Below are positions 37,401 to 44,646 of a stretch of DNA of 64,000 nucleotides, piece by piece (position 1 is the stretch's first letter; each line of letters begins with the position of its first letter). Made by a program: the position numbers and the translations under genes. A model generated the notes under the pieces. That model did not search any database. It saw only the letters and a list, made by a program, of their open reading frames with translations, and had not been told where the DNA came from. The DNA lies in NCBI GenBank assembly GCA_027490145.1, contig JAIXYQ010000008.1, forward strand, positions 59,876 to 123,875, in the 5' to 3' direction. The DNA is from Planctomycetaceae bacterium (GTDB lineage Bacteria > Planctomycetota > Phycisphaerae > Phycisphaerales > SM1A02).

Positions 37401-38291
37401 CCGCTCTCCATGCAGGGCCTCGGCATCAGCGAGGGCGACTACCTGCTCGCCGTCAACGGCGTCCCCGTCGACACGTCGAAGGATCCCTGGGCTCCCTTCG
37501 TCGGCCTGGCCGGGAAGCCGACCGTGCTCACCATCTCCAAGAAGCCACTCATGGACGAGAGTGCCAAGGACATCGTGGTCACGCCGATGGGCAGCGAGTC
37601 CGGCCTGCGCTACCGGGCCTGGGTCGAGTCCAAGCGCAAGCGCGTCGAAGAACTCTCCGGTGGCCGCATCGGCTACATCTACGTGCCCAACACCGGCGTG
37701 GACGGCCAGACCGAGCTCGTGCGTGGCTTCTACGGCCAGCGCATGAAGCCCGCGCTGCTCATCGATGAACGGTGGAACGGCGGCGGTCAGATCCCGACCC
37801 GCTTCATCGAGCTGCTCAACCGCCCGGTGACCAACTACTGGGCCCGGCGCGACGCACGTGACGGAGCGTGGCCGCCGGATGGGCACCGCGGCCCCAAGGC
37901 CATGCTCATCAACGGCCTCGCAGGCTCGGGCGGCGACATGTTCCCCTGGCTCTTCAAGGCCAACAAGCTCGGGCCCACGATCGGCACGCGCACCTGGGGC
38001 GGCCTCGTCGGCATCAGCGGCAACCCCTCATTCATCGACGGCGGCAGCATCAGCGCGCCGACCTTCGGGTTCTACGAGATCGACGGCACCTGGGGCGTCG
38101 AGGGCCACGGCGTCGATCCCGACATCGAGGTGCTCGATGACCCGGCGCTCATGAAGGACGGCGGCGACCCGCAGCTCGAGAAGGCAGTCGAGGTCCTTCT
38201 CAAGGAACTCGAGTCGGGCGCCTGGAAGCCGGTGCCGCAGCCCAAGGGGCCGGACCGTCGCGGCATGGGCCTGCCGAAGGCCGATCGCTGA
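34455..38291 (+). CDS. Tricorn-like serine protease with acidic/lipocalin-like insertion
   Basis: A 1278-residue exported protein (signal-like MLMSLTVVAAACAAAA). Residues ~30-545 are WD40/TolB-like propeller repeats (GSPRFSPDGQTIAFR, SASWSPDGKTIAFFSD). Residues ~550-620 are low-complexity, with long Asp/Lys tracts. About 635-730 form a separate beta-rich module (GTWTCTAKVGEESFTFTLVV to VTAAVTGTRD) that looks lipocalin-like and is not part of Tricorn as I know it. Then come the Tricorn C1 region (DCYRIMRDWFYDEGMHGVDW), a PDZ region near 950-1050, and the S41-type C2 domain with nucleophile Ser1158 in NGLAGSGGDMFPWLFK and GTRTWGGLVGISG. Tricorn proteases trim peptides into small fragments. The PNTGVDG region reads GYIYVPN where homologues I recall have GYIHIPD. 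Confidence 0.88.
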   Translation: MLMSLTVVAAACAAAAPANNATDANRGLCRYPDVSQDSIVFVYGNDLWLVPKSGGVARPVASPAGFEGSPRFSPDGQTIAFRANYDQSLDLYTIPAAGGIPERVTHHPAPEGLCDWTPDGKGLVFMTGAIEGLDRAQKLYTIPASGGLPSTLPVPYGTNGAIDRTGTWLAYTPHSTDNRTWKRYRGGMATDVWLMNLKTGESRRITDWEGTDTLPMWHGNKVYYLSDRGATQGHVLNVWSYDLDTRKSAQVTTLDTHDVRWPAVGPDDAGNGEMVFQHGDRIMLLNLGSGIASVVNIDVPGDRESLRTATVDAASTIQDASISPSGKRVAVVARGDIWSAPAENGTPRNLTRTDGIFERSASWSPDGKTIAFFSDATGEYELWTMPADGKGEARQVTKDGTCFRTSIAWAPDSKHVVITDKTGAIDLVKLEDGSARRIDRDPEARPVGVSFSHDSRWMAWARSDDDSEMEVIFLLDTTDEGAKPVQVTSGYFNDGDPVFDRKGQWLAYTSQRNFVPTYSEFDTTWIYGSSQVLMAVPLKKDMALAWLPKSDEEGQKDEAKPAAGGEGGAPAAGPGGDGSRPAGPPQGGRRRRGADAPEVGLDSIIDDDDDDKKDDDDDKDDDDKGDDEKKVAPVEGDPAGTWTCTAKVGEESFTFTLVVTMKDGVVTGTITSQKGNGDVTGTFDAATGMLSLKGSVDGKPVTLELKLDGDALSGTGTEQGEQPVTAAVTGTRDGAKDGEGAKDGKDAAKGDRKKPEPKRVEVDLDGFEARAIELPVPKGSFGSLGFNDRNELMFGRDGSVRLLDLNDAKPTEKAGPAGMRFDVSADGKKLLMGGRGGASIAAASAGATPKPIVASPMLVTVDPRDEHRQILADCYRIMRDWFYDEGMHGVDWKAMHDRYAAMLPSVVTREDLNYLISEMISELNVGHAYLRGPGDVEETSSRSVGMLGVDFAAATLEDGSAAKAWKLARFPSGGPFDSEARSPLSMQGLGISEGDYLLAVNGVPVDTSKDPWAPFVGLAGKPTVLTISKKPLMDESAKDIVVTPMGSESGLRYRAWVESKRKRVEELSGGRIGYIYVPNTGVDGQTELVRGFYGQRMKPALLIDERWNGGGQIPTRFIELLNRPVTNYWARRDARDGAWPPDGHRGPKAMLINGLAGSGGDMFPWLFKANKLGPTIGTRTWGGLVGISGNPSFIDGGSISAPTFGFYEIDGTWGVEGHGVDPDIEVLDDPALMKDGGDPQLEKAVEVLLKELESGAWKPVPQPKGPDRRGMGLPKADR

Positions 38292-38303
38292 GCACGCGAG
38301 CGT

Positions 38304-39746
38304 TCAGCGCGCTGAGGTCGTCACGATCCACTCCGCCATCGCCTTGAGCGTGGCGGGGTCGAAGGTGGTTTCGATCTGCGCGTACTCGGCCAGGCCACCG
38401 GTCGTGCACGGCTGGAAGAGGTGATTCACGCCCGGCACCACGCGGATCGTGGCCCGTTCGCCCAAGCCGGTCTTGGCCAACGCAGCCCGTGCCAAGGGCT
38501 CGTTCGAGCCAGGCGGCACCTGCAGGTCACGTTCCCCGAAGAGCGCGAGCGTCGGACAGCGGACCCGCTCAAGCGTCGGCACCGGGTCGTAGGCGAGGAA
38601 CGCACGCATCCAGGGCGAGGCGAGCATCACGGGATAGGCGTCCATGGCTTCATAGACACCCGCCGGAAGCTCCGACGCCTTCGCCAGCAGTGCTCCCCGC
38701 AGCTTGCCCTGCAGTTCCCCCTGGGGCACGGCGGGGTCCTTCGCTTGCGCGATCAGGTCTGCCAGGGTCCGGCGCATCACGTCCACCACGGCCGCATCCG
38801 CGCCCCCCGCCGCGGCAAGCAGGCCCGTCTGCTCGACCAGCAGTGCATCGCCCTGCTGCGCGGGCCCCGCCAACAGGACCATGAACGCCACGTCCTCGCG
38901 CGAGGTGGCGAGCATCGGTGCGATCAGGCCTCCTTCGCTGTGACCGACCAGACCGATGCGCTTGGGATCGACGCCCGGCTGCTTGGAAAGCCAATCGATG
39001 GCCGCTGCTGTGTCGCGCGCGAGGTCGACCGTGGTGGCCGCCTCCAGCGATCCGGTCGACCCGCCCACGCCGCGGTCATCGAGCCGCAGGACACCCACGC
39101 CGGCTCGCGTGAGCGCATCGGCGATGACGAGGAACGGCTTGTGGCCAAGCAGCGTCTCATCGCGATCCTGAGCCCCTGAGCCCGTGATCAGGATGACCGC
39201 GGGAACCGGTTCCCGTGACTCGGGCATCGTGAGGGTTCCCGCGAGCGTGATCCGATCCGCGGTTTGATCGATCGCCACGTCGGTCGCGCGATACGGGAAC
39301 GGCGGCTTGGGTTCCTGGGGCCGCTTGAGTTCGGGTGGCTGGCCGCGCACGAGCAAGAGCGGGAAGTCCTGACCGCCCTGCGTCCATGTGCCGTCGATCT
39401 CGCTGGCATCGGCGTTCAGCGTGCCGGAGAACTCGCCACGCACCGCCGCGCACCGCAGGGTGACCGATCGATCGGCACGCAGCACGACCGATTCGCACGG
39501 GATCCCCATGGCGCCCTGGTCGAGTGAGTCCATCGTGCCGGCACCACGTTCCCCACGGGCACGCTCGATGCGGAACACCAGGCGCAGGCGCGCGGGGCCC
39601 GCCTGCAGCGTGCCCAGATAGGTGCCGATGGCGGGCTCGATGTCGACCACGGCAGCCTTGGGGGCCGGCTCGTCGTCCTGCCACGCGGGCGCGGGGGCGG
39701 CAACGGTCAGGGCAAGGCACGCGATGACGATGGTGGCACGCAGCAT
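38304..39746 (-). CDS. secreted alpha/beta hydrolase (dienelactone hydrolase/esterase-like)
   Basis: A 480-residue protein with a signal peptide (MLRATIVIACLALTVAAPAP). Residues ~35-135 form a small beta-rich domain (GTYLGTLQAGPARLRLVFRI to GTWTQGGQDFPLLL) often found before such hydrolases. The alpha/beta hydrolase domain follows, with PAVILITGSGAQDRDE, the nucleophile elbow GLVGHSEGGLIAPM, the acid in LFGERDLQVPPG and the His in VPGVNHLFQ. It would hydrolyse esters or peptides outside the cytoplasm; the substrate is unknown. A TAGCAT box ends 6 nt before the ATG. It is convergent with the Tricorn-like gene, 12 bp apart. Confidence 0.85.
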   Translation of the reverse strand: MLRATIVIACLALTVAAPAPAWQDDEPAPKAAVVDIEPAIGTYLGTLQAGPARLRLVFRIERARGERGAGTMDSLDQGAMGIPCESVVLRADRSVTLRCAAVRGEFSGTLNADASEIDGTWTQGGQDFPLLLVRGQPPELKRPQEPKPPFPYRATDVAIDQTADRITLAGTLTMPESREPVPAVILITGSGAQDRDETLLGHKPFLVIADALTRAGVGVLRLDDRGVGGSTGSLEAATTVDLARDTAAAIDWLSKQPGVDPKRIGLVGHSEGGLIAPMLATSREDVAFMVLLAGPAQQGDALLVEQTGLLAAAGGADAAVVDVMRRTLADLIAQAKDPAVPQGELQGKLRGALLAKASELPAGVYEAMDAYPVMLASPWMRAFLAYDPVPTLERVRCPTLALFGERDLQVPPGSNEPLARAALAKTGLGERATIRVVPGVNHLFQPCTTGGLAEYAQIETTFDPATLKAMAEWIVTTSAR

Positions 39747-39752
39747 GACCGC

Positions 39753-39758
39753 ATGCTA
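39753..39758 (-). promoter_or_regulatory. -10 box (TAGCAT) of the alpha/beta hydrolase, leaderless spacing
   Basis: TAGCAT on the minus strand ends 6 nt before the ATG at 39746. Confidence 0.55.
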
Positions 39759-39780
39759 GATCCAGTCACCCGCCCTTGAA

Positions 39781-40914
39781 TCACTCCGCGGTGAACCGAT
39801 GCACCATGCGGTGGTCGTATCGCTCACCGGGGCGCAGCACCACGTTCGGCCATCCGGGCTTGCCCTGCTTGTTGACGCTGTCGGGGTAGGCCTGCGTCTC
39901 AAGGCACAGTCCATCATGCTTGCGGTAGATCGCGCCATCCTTGCCCGGGATCCCATCGAGGAAGTTGCCCGAGTAGAACTGGATGCCTGGCTGATTGCTC
40001 GACACGAGCATCGTGATGCCGGTGACGGGGCTGCGAAGCACGGCGGCGGGGCGCATCGTGCCCGGCGTGCCGTCCACGCACCAGTTGTGGTCGAATCCAC
40101 CGGGATCATCCTTCGTCGCCGGCAACTGGCCGATGTCACGGCCGATCAGCTTGGCGGTCCGGAAGTCAAGCGGCGTGCCGTCGACGGGCTTGATCTCGCC
40201 GGTGGTGATCAGCGCCGCATCGACCGGCGTGAAGCTGCCGGCCACGAGCTGCAGTTCGTGATCGAGGACCGGGCCCGAGCCGTGACCGGAGAGGTTCCAG
40301 TAGGAGTGGTGCGCCAGATTCACGACGGTCGGCGCATCCGTCGTCGCCGACATGTCGACGAGCAGCTGGTTCAGCGGCGTGAGCGTGTACGTGACGGTGG
40401 CCTTCACGGTGCCAGGGAAACCCTCCTCGCCGTCCTTGCTCGTGTAGGTGAAGACGACCTTCGGCATGCCCTGCTCGAGGCTCGCCTTGCCTTCCCACAT
40501 GACCTTGTCGAAACCCTTCGCGCCGCCGTGCAGGCAGTTGGGGCCGTTGTTGCAGGTCACCTGGAACGCCTTGCCGTCGATCGTGAACCGCCCCTTGCCG
40601 ATCCGGTTGGCGCAACGACCCGCCGTGCACCCGAAGTACTGCGTGCGCTCGACGTAGTCCTGCACCGTCGGGCGACCGAGCACCACGTCGACGGGCTTCC
40701 CGGCACGGTCGGGTACATGGAGTTCGGTGATGATCGTGCCGTAGTCGGTGACCTTCATCCGCATGCCCTTGCCGTTGTCGAGCGTCCACAGGTGGGCAGG
40801 ACGGCCGTCGACGGTTCCCCACTCGACGACGGAGAACGATGCTTCGGCGGGCTGCTGGGCCTGGCTGGTGACGGTCATGGTGGCTCCGGCGAGGATGGTG
40901 GCAAGGATGGACAT
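39781..40914 (-). CDS. aldose 1-epimerase (mutarotase), exported
   Basis: A 377-residue galactose-mutarotase-like protein that interconverts alpha and beta anomers of free sugars. An N-terminal signal-like segment (MSILATILAGATMTVTSQAQ) suggests a periplasmic location, unlike cytoplasmic GalM. Catalytic elements are CNNGPNCLHGG and VVNLAHHSYWNLSGHG (histidines) and the general base Glu in LCLETQAYPDSVN, all in family order. It follows the SDR gene by 19 bp on the same strand, so the pair may be an operon for oxidising a sugar whose beta anomer is the substrate. A GGAG precedes the ATG. Confidence 0.93.
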   Translation of the reverse strand: MSILATILAGATMTVTSQAQQPAEASFSVVEWGTVDGRPAHLWTLDNGKGMRMKVTDYGTIITELHVPDRAGKPVDVVLGRPTVQDYVERTQYFGCTAGRCANRIGKGRFTIDGKAFQVTCNNGPNCLHGGAKGFDKVMWEGKASLEQGMPKVVFTYTSKDGEEGFPGTVKATVTYTLTPLNQLLVDMSATTDAPTVVNLAHHSYWNLSGHGSGPVLDHELQLVAGSFTPVDAALITTGEIKPVDGTPLDFRTAKLIGRDIGQLPATKDDPGGFDHNWCVDGTPGTMRPAAVLRSPVTGITMLVSSNQPGIQFYSGNFLDGIPGKDGAIYRKHDGLCLETQAYPDSVNKQGKPGWPNVVLRPGERYDHRMVHRFTAE

Positions 40915-40933
40915 GGACTGGGCTCCGTTGGAA

Positions 40934-41695
40934 TCAGAAGACGGTCATGCCGCCGTTGACGTGGATCGATTGACCCGTCACGAAACGGGATGCGTCACTC
41001 GAGAGGAAGACGACGGCACCACCGACGTCCTCGGGCGTGCCGAACTGGCCCATGGGGATCATGCGCTCGTACGCATCCTTCTCGTGCTGGGGATCGTCGG
41101 CATGCCGTTCGACCGGGATCCAGCCGGGCGCAACGGCATTCACGGTGACGTGCCAGGGCGCGAGTTCGGTCGCCATGCTGCGGGTCCAGCCGGTCTGCGC
41201 GCCCTTCGCGGCGACGTAGGCGCTGAAGTTGCCGACGCCGCGTGCGAAGACCTCGCTGGTGATGTTGATGATGCGCCCTGCCTTGCGCTGCTTCATCGCA
41301 GGCAGCACCGCGCGCGTGAGCAGGTACGGGCTCTTCACGAAGAAGTCCAGCATCGATTGGTAGAACGCCCAGTCATACTCCTCGATCGGCTTGAGCGGCT
41401 GCTTCGGGGTGGCGTTCACGACGAGCGTGTGGACGGCGCCGAGCGTGCGCTCGATGTCGGCCACCATGTGGTTGACCTCGTGCTCGTCGGTCACGTTGGC
41501 GCGGAAGAGGGCACCCTCGTAGCCGAGCGCCCGGAACTCGGCGAAGGTCCGCTCGGCCCAGGCTTGGTCGTTCGCGTAGTTGAGGGCCACGCGTGCGCCG
41601 GCCTTGCCAAGCGCGAACGCCATGGCCTTGCCGAGGCCCTTGCTGCTGCCGGTGACGAGCGCGACGCGTCCGTGCAAGTGGAAGTCCTGCGACAT
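40934..41695 (-). CDS. short-chain dehydrogenase, sugar dehydrogenase/FabG-like
   Basis: A 253-residue classical SDR. The cofactor motif is TGSSKGLGKAMAFAL. The catalytic region is NITSEVFARGVGNFSAYVAAKGAQ (Ser, Tyr, Lys), followed by VNAVAPGWIPVERHADD and the C-terminal TGQSIHVNGGMTVF. The C-terminus matches glucose 1-dehydrogenase/3-oxoacyl reductase types. Its neighbour is a mutarotase, which favours a sugar dehydrogenase role, but that is inference. The frame runs to a GTG at 41764; I use the ATG at 41695, which has a TAGCCT box 7 nt upstream. Confidence 0.85.
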   Translation of the reverse strand: MSQDFHLHGRVALVTGSSKGLGKAMAFALGKAGARVALNYANDQAWAERTFAEFRALGYEGALFRANVTDEHEVNHMVADIERTLGAVHTLVVNATPKQPLKPIEEYDWAFYQSMLDFFVKSPYLLTRAVLPAMKQRKAGRIINITSEVFARGVGNFSAYVAAKGAQTGWTRSMATELAPWHVTVNAVAPGWIPVERHADDPQHEKDAYERMIPMGQFGTPEDVGGAVVFLSSDASRFVTGQSIHVNGGMTVF

Positions 41696-41702
41696 GCGTG
41701 GA

Positions 41703-41708
41703 AGGCTA
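41703..41708 (-). promoter_or_regulatory. -10 box (TAGCCT) of the SDR gene, leaderless spacing
   Basis: TAGCCT on the minus strand ends 7 nt before the ATG at 41695 and supports that start over the upstream GTG. Confidence 0.5.
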
Positions 41709-41764
41709 GCCCAACACGGGCGGCAGGCGCGTTCTCGGACTCCGCGCAGCATCGTTCGATTCAC

Positions 41765-41792
41765 TTGCGCAACCGTGTGGGAACGGTATAGT
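41765..41792 (+). promoter_or_regulatory. sigma-70-type promoter of tRNA-Gly(GCC)
   Basis: TTGCGC, a 16-bp spacer, then TATAGT, located 37 bp before the tRNA. It is one of the few places in the window where both hexamers are visible. Confidence 0.6.
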
Positions 41793-41828
41793 TCCCGTCC
41801 CGCCAGTGACCGCCGGCGGGCATCGGTT

Positions 41829-41900
41829 GCGGGTGTAGCTCAGCGGTAGAGCGCTACCTTGCCAAGGTAGATGTCGAGGGTTCGATCCCCTTCACCCGCT
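41829..41900 (+). tRNA. tRNA-Gly (anticodon GCC)
   Basis: The acceptor stem GCGGGTG/CACCCGC is fully paired, followed by discriminator T. The anticodon arm CTACC-TTGCCAA-GGTAG gives anticodon GCC. T arm TTCGATC is present. The length is 72 nt and CCA is not encoded. Confidence 0.97.
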
Positions 41901-41910
41901 TGCATCGCTC

Positions 41911-41947
41911 GAAGCCGAAGGCCCAGCCTTCGGCTTCGTCGCTTTTG
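41911..41947 (+). terminator. intrinsic terminator after tRNA-Gly(GCC)
   Basis: A perfect 12-bp stem (GAAGCCGAAGGC / GCCTTCGGCTTC) with a CCA loop, followed by GTCGCTTTTGC. Confidence 0.8.
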
Positions 41948-41993
41948 CTCGCGGGTGGCCCGCTTGCGCGGGCGGCGGCCTGCTTGCGCGGGC

Positions 41994-44057
41994 TCACCCC
42001 CCGGGCTTCACCTGCTCACGCATGCGCTGGTAGACCGGCGCGAAGCGGCCGCTCGATCGGATGCCCTCGTCGCAGATGGCCAGCGCATCGCCGATGCGGC
42101 CGACCTTCACGTACGACATCACCAAGGCCTGGTCACACGCCACGAGGTCCTCGGCATTCATCCGCGGCCGGGCGGCGAGCAGGAACGGGATGGCCTCGGA
42201 CCACTCTCCACGCAACTGGTGCAGGCGCCCGACGTAGCGCTCGGTGAATCCGGAGCCGGAGTCGCCATGCGCGAGCAGGAATCGCCCGCGCGCGATGGCC
42301 TCGGCGGCCAAGGCCAGATCGGCGGCATCGAGCGCCGGCTTGGTCTTCTCGCGGCAGGCGAGCAGGAAGTAGGCGTACTCGAGGCTCCAACTCATGTAGC
42401 CAGGAACTTGGTCGAGGGCGATCGAATACAGCGGCTCGGCGTCCGCAGCCCGGCCTTCCCGCAACATGGCCCGAGCCACCATGCCCGTGACCGGACGCTG
42501 CGCACCGGCATGCGGCCGCGTGGTCTTCCACTCGTCGAGGACGGCTCGGATCGGAGCCGGCACCGATTGCTCCAGCGCGTTGGCAGCGCGGTCGAAACGC
42601 AGGAACGCCTCCGCATTCGACCGCTTCATGAACGGCACGCCGAAGAGCACGCGCAGGGTGTGATCGACCCGCCATGCATCCCAGGGATTGGATCCCAGGC
42701 GCGCGGCCATCGATGACCAGTCGAAGCCGTCCGCGATCGGCTCCCCTGTCGGCATGCCGGGCATGGCCATGACCGCATTCGCCATGAGCCGAGCCGCCTC
42801 GGCCTGGCCGCGCAGGCTCGGATGCACGTGGTCATCCAGCAGCTCCCAGGCCGTCGCACCCTCGGGGCTCATGGTGCGGAACGCCTCGGCCACGTCGCAC
42901 AACGGTGCCCCGGAGCGCTGCGCAGCATCGCGGATGGCCTGCTCCGTCGCACTGATCGGTCGCCACGGCATCGTGTCGAGATCACGCGCCCGAAGGAACG
43001 CCGTCCGCGCACCGATGCGGTCGCCCTGCACCGCGCGCGCCTTGCCGAGCCAGAAGTGGGCCTCTGCATGCTGCGGCGCACGCTCGAGCACGGCTCGCGC
43101 TGCGCGTTCGGCGGTGGCGGCATCGCCCGTCGCAGCCATCCGCGCCACGGCCAGTTCGCGTTCGATCGTGGCACGCGCCTCGCTGTCCTGGCCTTCGAGT
43201 ACCTCCTGGCCAAGCGGGACCAAGCCGGCTTCGTTGCTCGCCGTGGTGCAGACCAGGACCGGGACTCCGGCCGCACGGCAGGCCTCAACCATCTGTTCGA
43301 TGTGACCTCCGAGGTTGTCGGCCGCCGCACGGCGCAGGCCTGCATCGGATGGAATGACCGTCTGGCCGATCATCTGCTCCATCAGCGTCCGGTCGCCCGA
43401 CGATCGCCCCCGCACGAGGGACTCGATGCCCTGCACCACGGCCGATCCACGCACGGCCCTGACCCACGGCAAGGCCGTCGGCGGCATGGTGCCTGACGCA
43501 CTGATCGATGCCGTGCCGTACGCGCCGAAGAACTCGTTGTTGCCGACGTAGAGCACCACCAGGTCCGGTTGTCGTTCGACGGCAGCCCGGGTGAGGTAGA
43601 CGAGCGGGAAACTCGCGACGGCCGTGGTCCCCAGGTTGATGACCTCGACCCGGCGATCGGACCAGCGTGCCTGCAGCATCGCCTGCAGGAATGCACCCAT
43701 CGAGAGGTTCCGCGGTTGGGGATAGCCCTTGGCGGCCGACTCGCCGACCAGCATGATGCGGAACGTGCCCGCGGGCTTCGGCATGACGAACTCGCTCTCC
43801 TCGGCGTAACCCGCACGATCGGGATCCGCGAAGAAGTACGGCCGCGAGGCGTCCGGCACCGTGATGACGAGTGACTGCCCCGGAGCGAGTTCGCCCATGT
43901 CACGGAAGAACGCCGGATAGCCGCCGAAACCGATCACCCGCAGCACCAGCTCCAGCAGCACGAGCGCCACGAGCGGGACCGAAAGCGTGATGGACATGAA
44001 CAGCACGCGCTTCCACGGGCTGAGCACGGCACGGGCTGGTGCGCTGGGACTGGTCAT
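41994..44057 (-). CDS. membrane-anchored SGNH/GDSL hydrolase with TPR-like region (SxtL-like position)
   Basis: A 687-residue protein with one N-terminal membrane helix (LFMSITLSVPLVALVLLELV). The SGNH hydrolase domain spans ~100-430: the nucleophile block IMLVGESAAKGYP, the Gly/Asn blocks INLGTTA and LYVGNNEFFGAYG, and the catalytic Asp/His in DDHVHPSLRGQAEAARLM. Helical repeats resembling TPRs lie within (AERAARAVLERAPQHAEAHF) and after it. SGNH enzymes add or remove O-acyl groups. It is the last gene of a tight operon after a carbamoyltransferase, a 51-residue DUF5989-like protein and an SxtJ-like protein, starting 2 bp after the latter. In saxitoxin clusters a GDSL lipase (sxtL) holds the matching position. 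Confidence 0.8.
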   Translation of the reverse strand: MTSPSAPARAVLSPWKRVLFMSITLSVPLVALVLLELVLRVIGFGGYPAFFRDMGELAPGQSLVITVPDASRPYFFADPDRAGYAEESEFVMPKPAGTFRIMLVGESAAKGYPQPRNLSMGAFLQAMLQARWSDRRVEVINLGTTAVASFPLVYLTRAAVERQPDLVVLYVGNNEFFGAYGTASISASGTMPPTALPWVRAVRGSAVVQGIESLVRGRSSGDRTLMEQMIGQTVIPSDAGLRRAAADNLGGHIEQMVEACRAAGVPVLVCTTASNEAGLVPLGQEVLEGQDSEARATIERELAVARMAATGDAATAERAARAVLERAPQHAEAHFWLGKARAVQGDRIGARTAFLRARDLDTMPWRPISATEQAIRDAAQRSGAPLCDVAEAFRTMSPEGATAWELLDDHVHPSLRGQAEAARLMANAVMAMPGMPTGEPIADGFDWSSMAARLGSNPWDAWRVDHTLRVLFGVPFMKRSNAEAFLRFDRAANALEQSVPAPIRAVLDEWKTTRPHAGAQRPVTGMVARAMLREGRAADAEPLYSIALDQVPGYMSWSLEYAYFLLACREKTKPALDAADLALAAEAIARGRFLLAHGDSGSGFTERYVGRLHQLRGEWSEAIPFLLAARPRMNAEDLVACDQALVMSYVKVGRIGDALAICDEGIRSSGRFAPVYQRMREQVKPGG

Positions 44058-44059
44058 GA

Positions 44060-44476
44060 TCAGAACTGCCGCTCGGGGTCATGTCGCCCCGCCGGGAGCC
44101 CGTGCCAACGCGAGGCGCGGGAACCCGAACGAGCATCCAATGGATCCCAGCCGCACCAGCGCGCCACGACGCCGATGGGCGTGACGACGAGGCCGTACAC
44201 GATGGCCAGGGCGAGCAAGCCCAGCAGCGTGCCGATGCACCAGGCGAACCCCATCCAGGCTCGATAGACCCAGAGCCCGCCCGGCAGGCCGAGCCCAGCC
44301 GTGACCAGCGCCAACGCACCGATCGACCACAGCACCGGCGCCATGGGCTTCAGGTTCGCAAACGGCCACCACGGGGCGAACCACATGAGGGCACCCACCG
44401 TCGCCAGCAGCGCGGGCGCAACCAGGCCCCACGTGCGCAAGCGACGGGCATCCGGCGACCAGTGGACGTCGATCAT
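44060..44476 (-). CDS. SxtJ-like small membrane protein
   Basis: A 138-residue protein with three or four hydrophobic segments (LVAPALLATVGALMWFAPWW, VLWSIGALALVTAGLGLPGG, WMGFAWCIGTLLGLLALAIV). It ends in a short basic tail. The pattern of an N-terminal basic stretch, hydrophobic hairpins and VVTPIGVVARWCGWDPLDAR is typical of the SxtJ family, named after an uncharacterised protein of the saxitoxin cluster (sxtJ, about the same length). Function unknown; it probably forms a membrane complex with the DUF5989-like neighbour 10 bp upstream and the SGNH protein downstream. Confidence 0.75.
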   Translation of the reverse strand: MIDVHWSPDARRLRTWGLVAPALLATVGALMWFAPWWPFANLKPMAPVLWSIGALALVTAGLGLPGGLWVYRAWMGFAWCIGTLLGLLALAIVYGLVVTPIGVVARWCGWDPLDARSGSRASRWHGLPAGRHDPERQF

Positions 44477-44486
44477 GGCGCAGCCT

Positions 44487-44642
44487 TCAGAACAGCGTGT
44501 AGATGAACGGCGCTGCCTGCGTGCCGCCGAGCACGATGAGCACGCCGACGACCAGCAGCGCGATGATCACGGGCACGAGCATCCAGGCCTTGTTCGCCCG
44601 GACGAAGTCAAACAGCTCACCGAGGAAGGATCGCCGTGCCAT
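44487..44642 (-). CDS. 51-residue DUF5989-like membrane protein (SxtK-like)
   Basis: A short gene read directly from the minus strand. It begins MARRSFLGELFDFVRANKAW, continues MLVPVIIALLVVGVLIVLGG as a single membrane helix, and ends TQAAPFIYTLF. The basic/amphipathic N-terminus followed by one helix and APFIYTLF is characteristic of the DUF5989 family. Its ATG is 4 bp after the carbamoyltransferase stop and its stop is 10 bp before the SxtJ-like gene, so it is translated as part of the operon. Its size and position match sxtK of saxitoxin clusters. Function unknown. Confidence 0.85.
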   Translation of the reverse strand: MARRSFLGELFDFVRANKAWMLVPVIIALLVVGVLIVLGGTQAAPFIYTLF

Positions 44643-44646
44643 GCGG

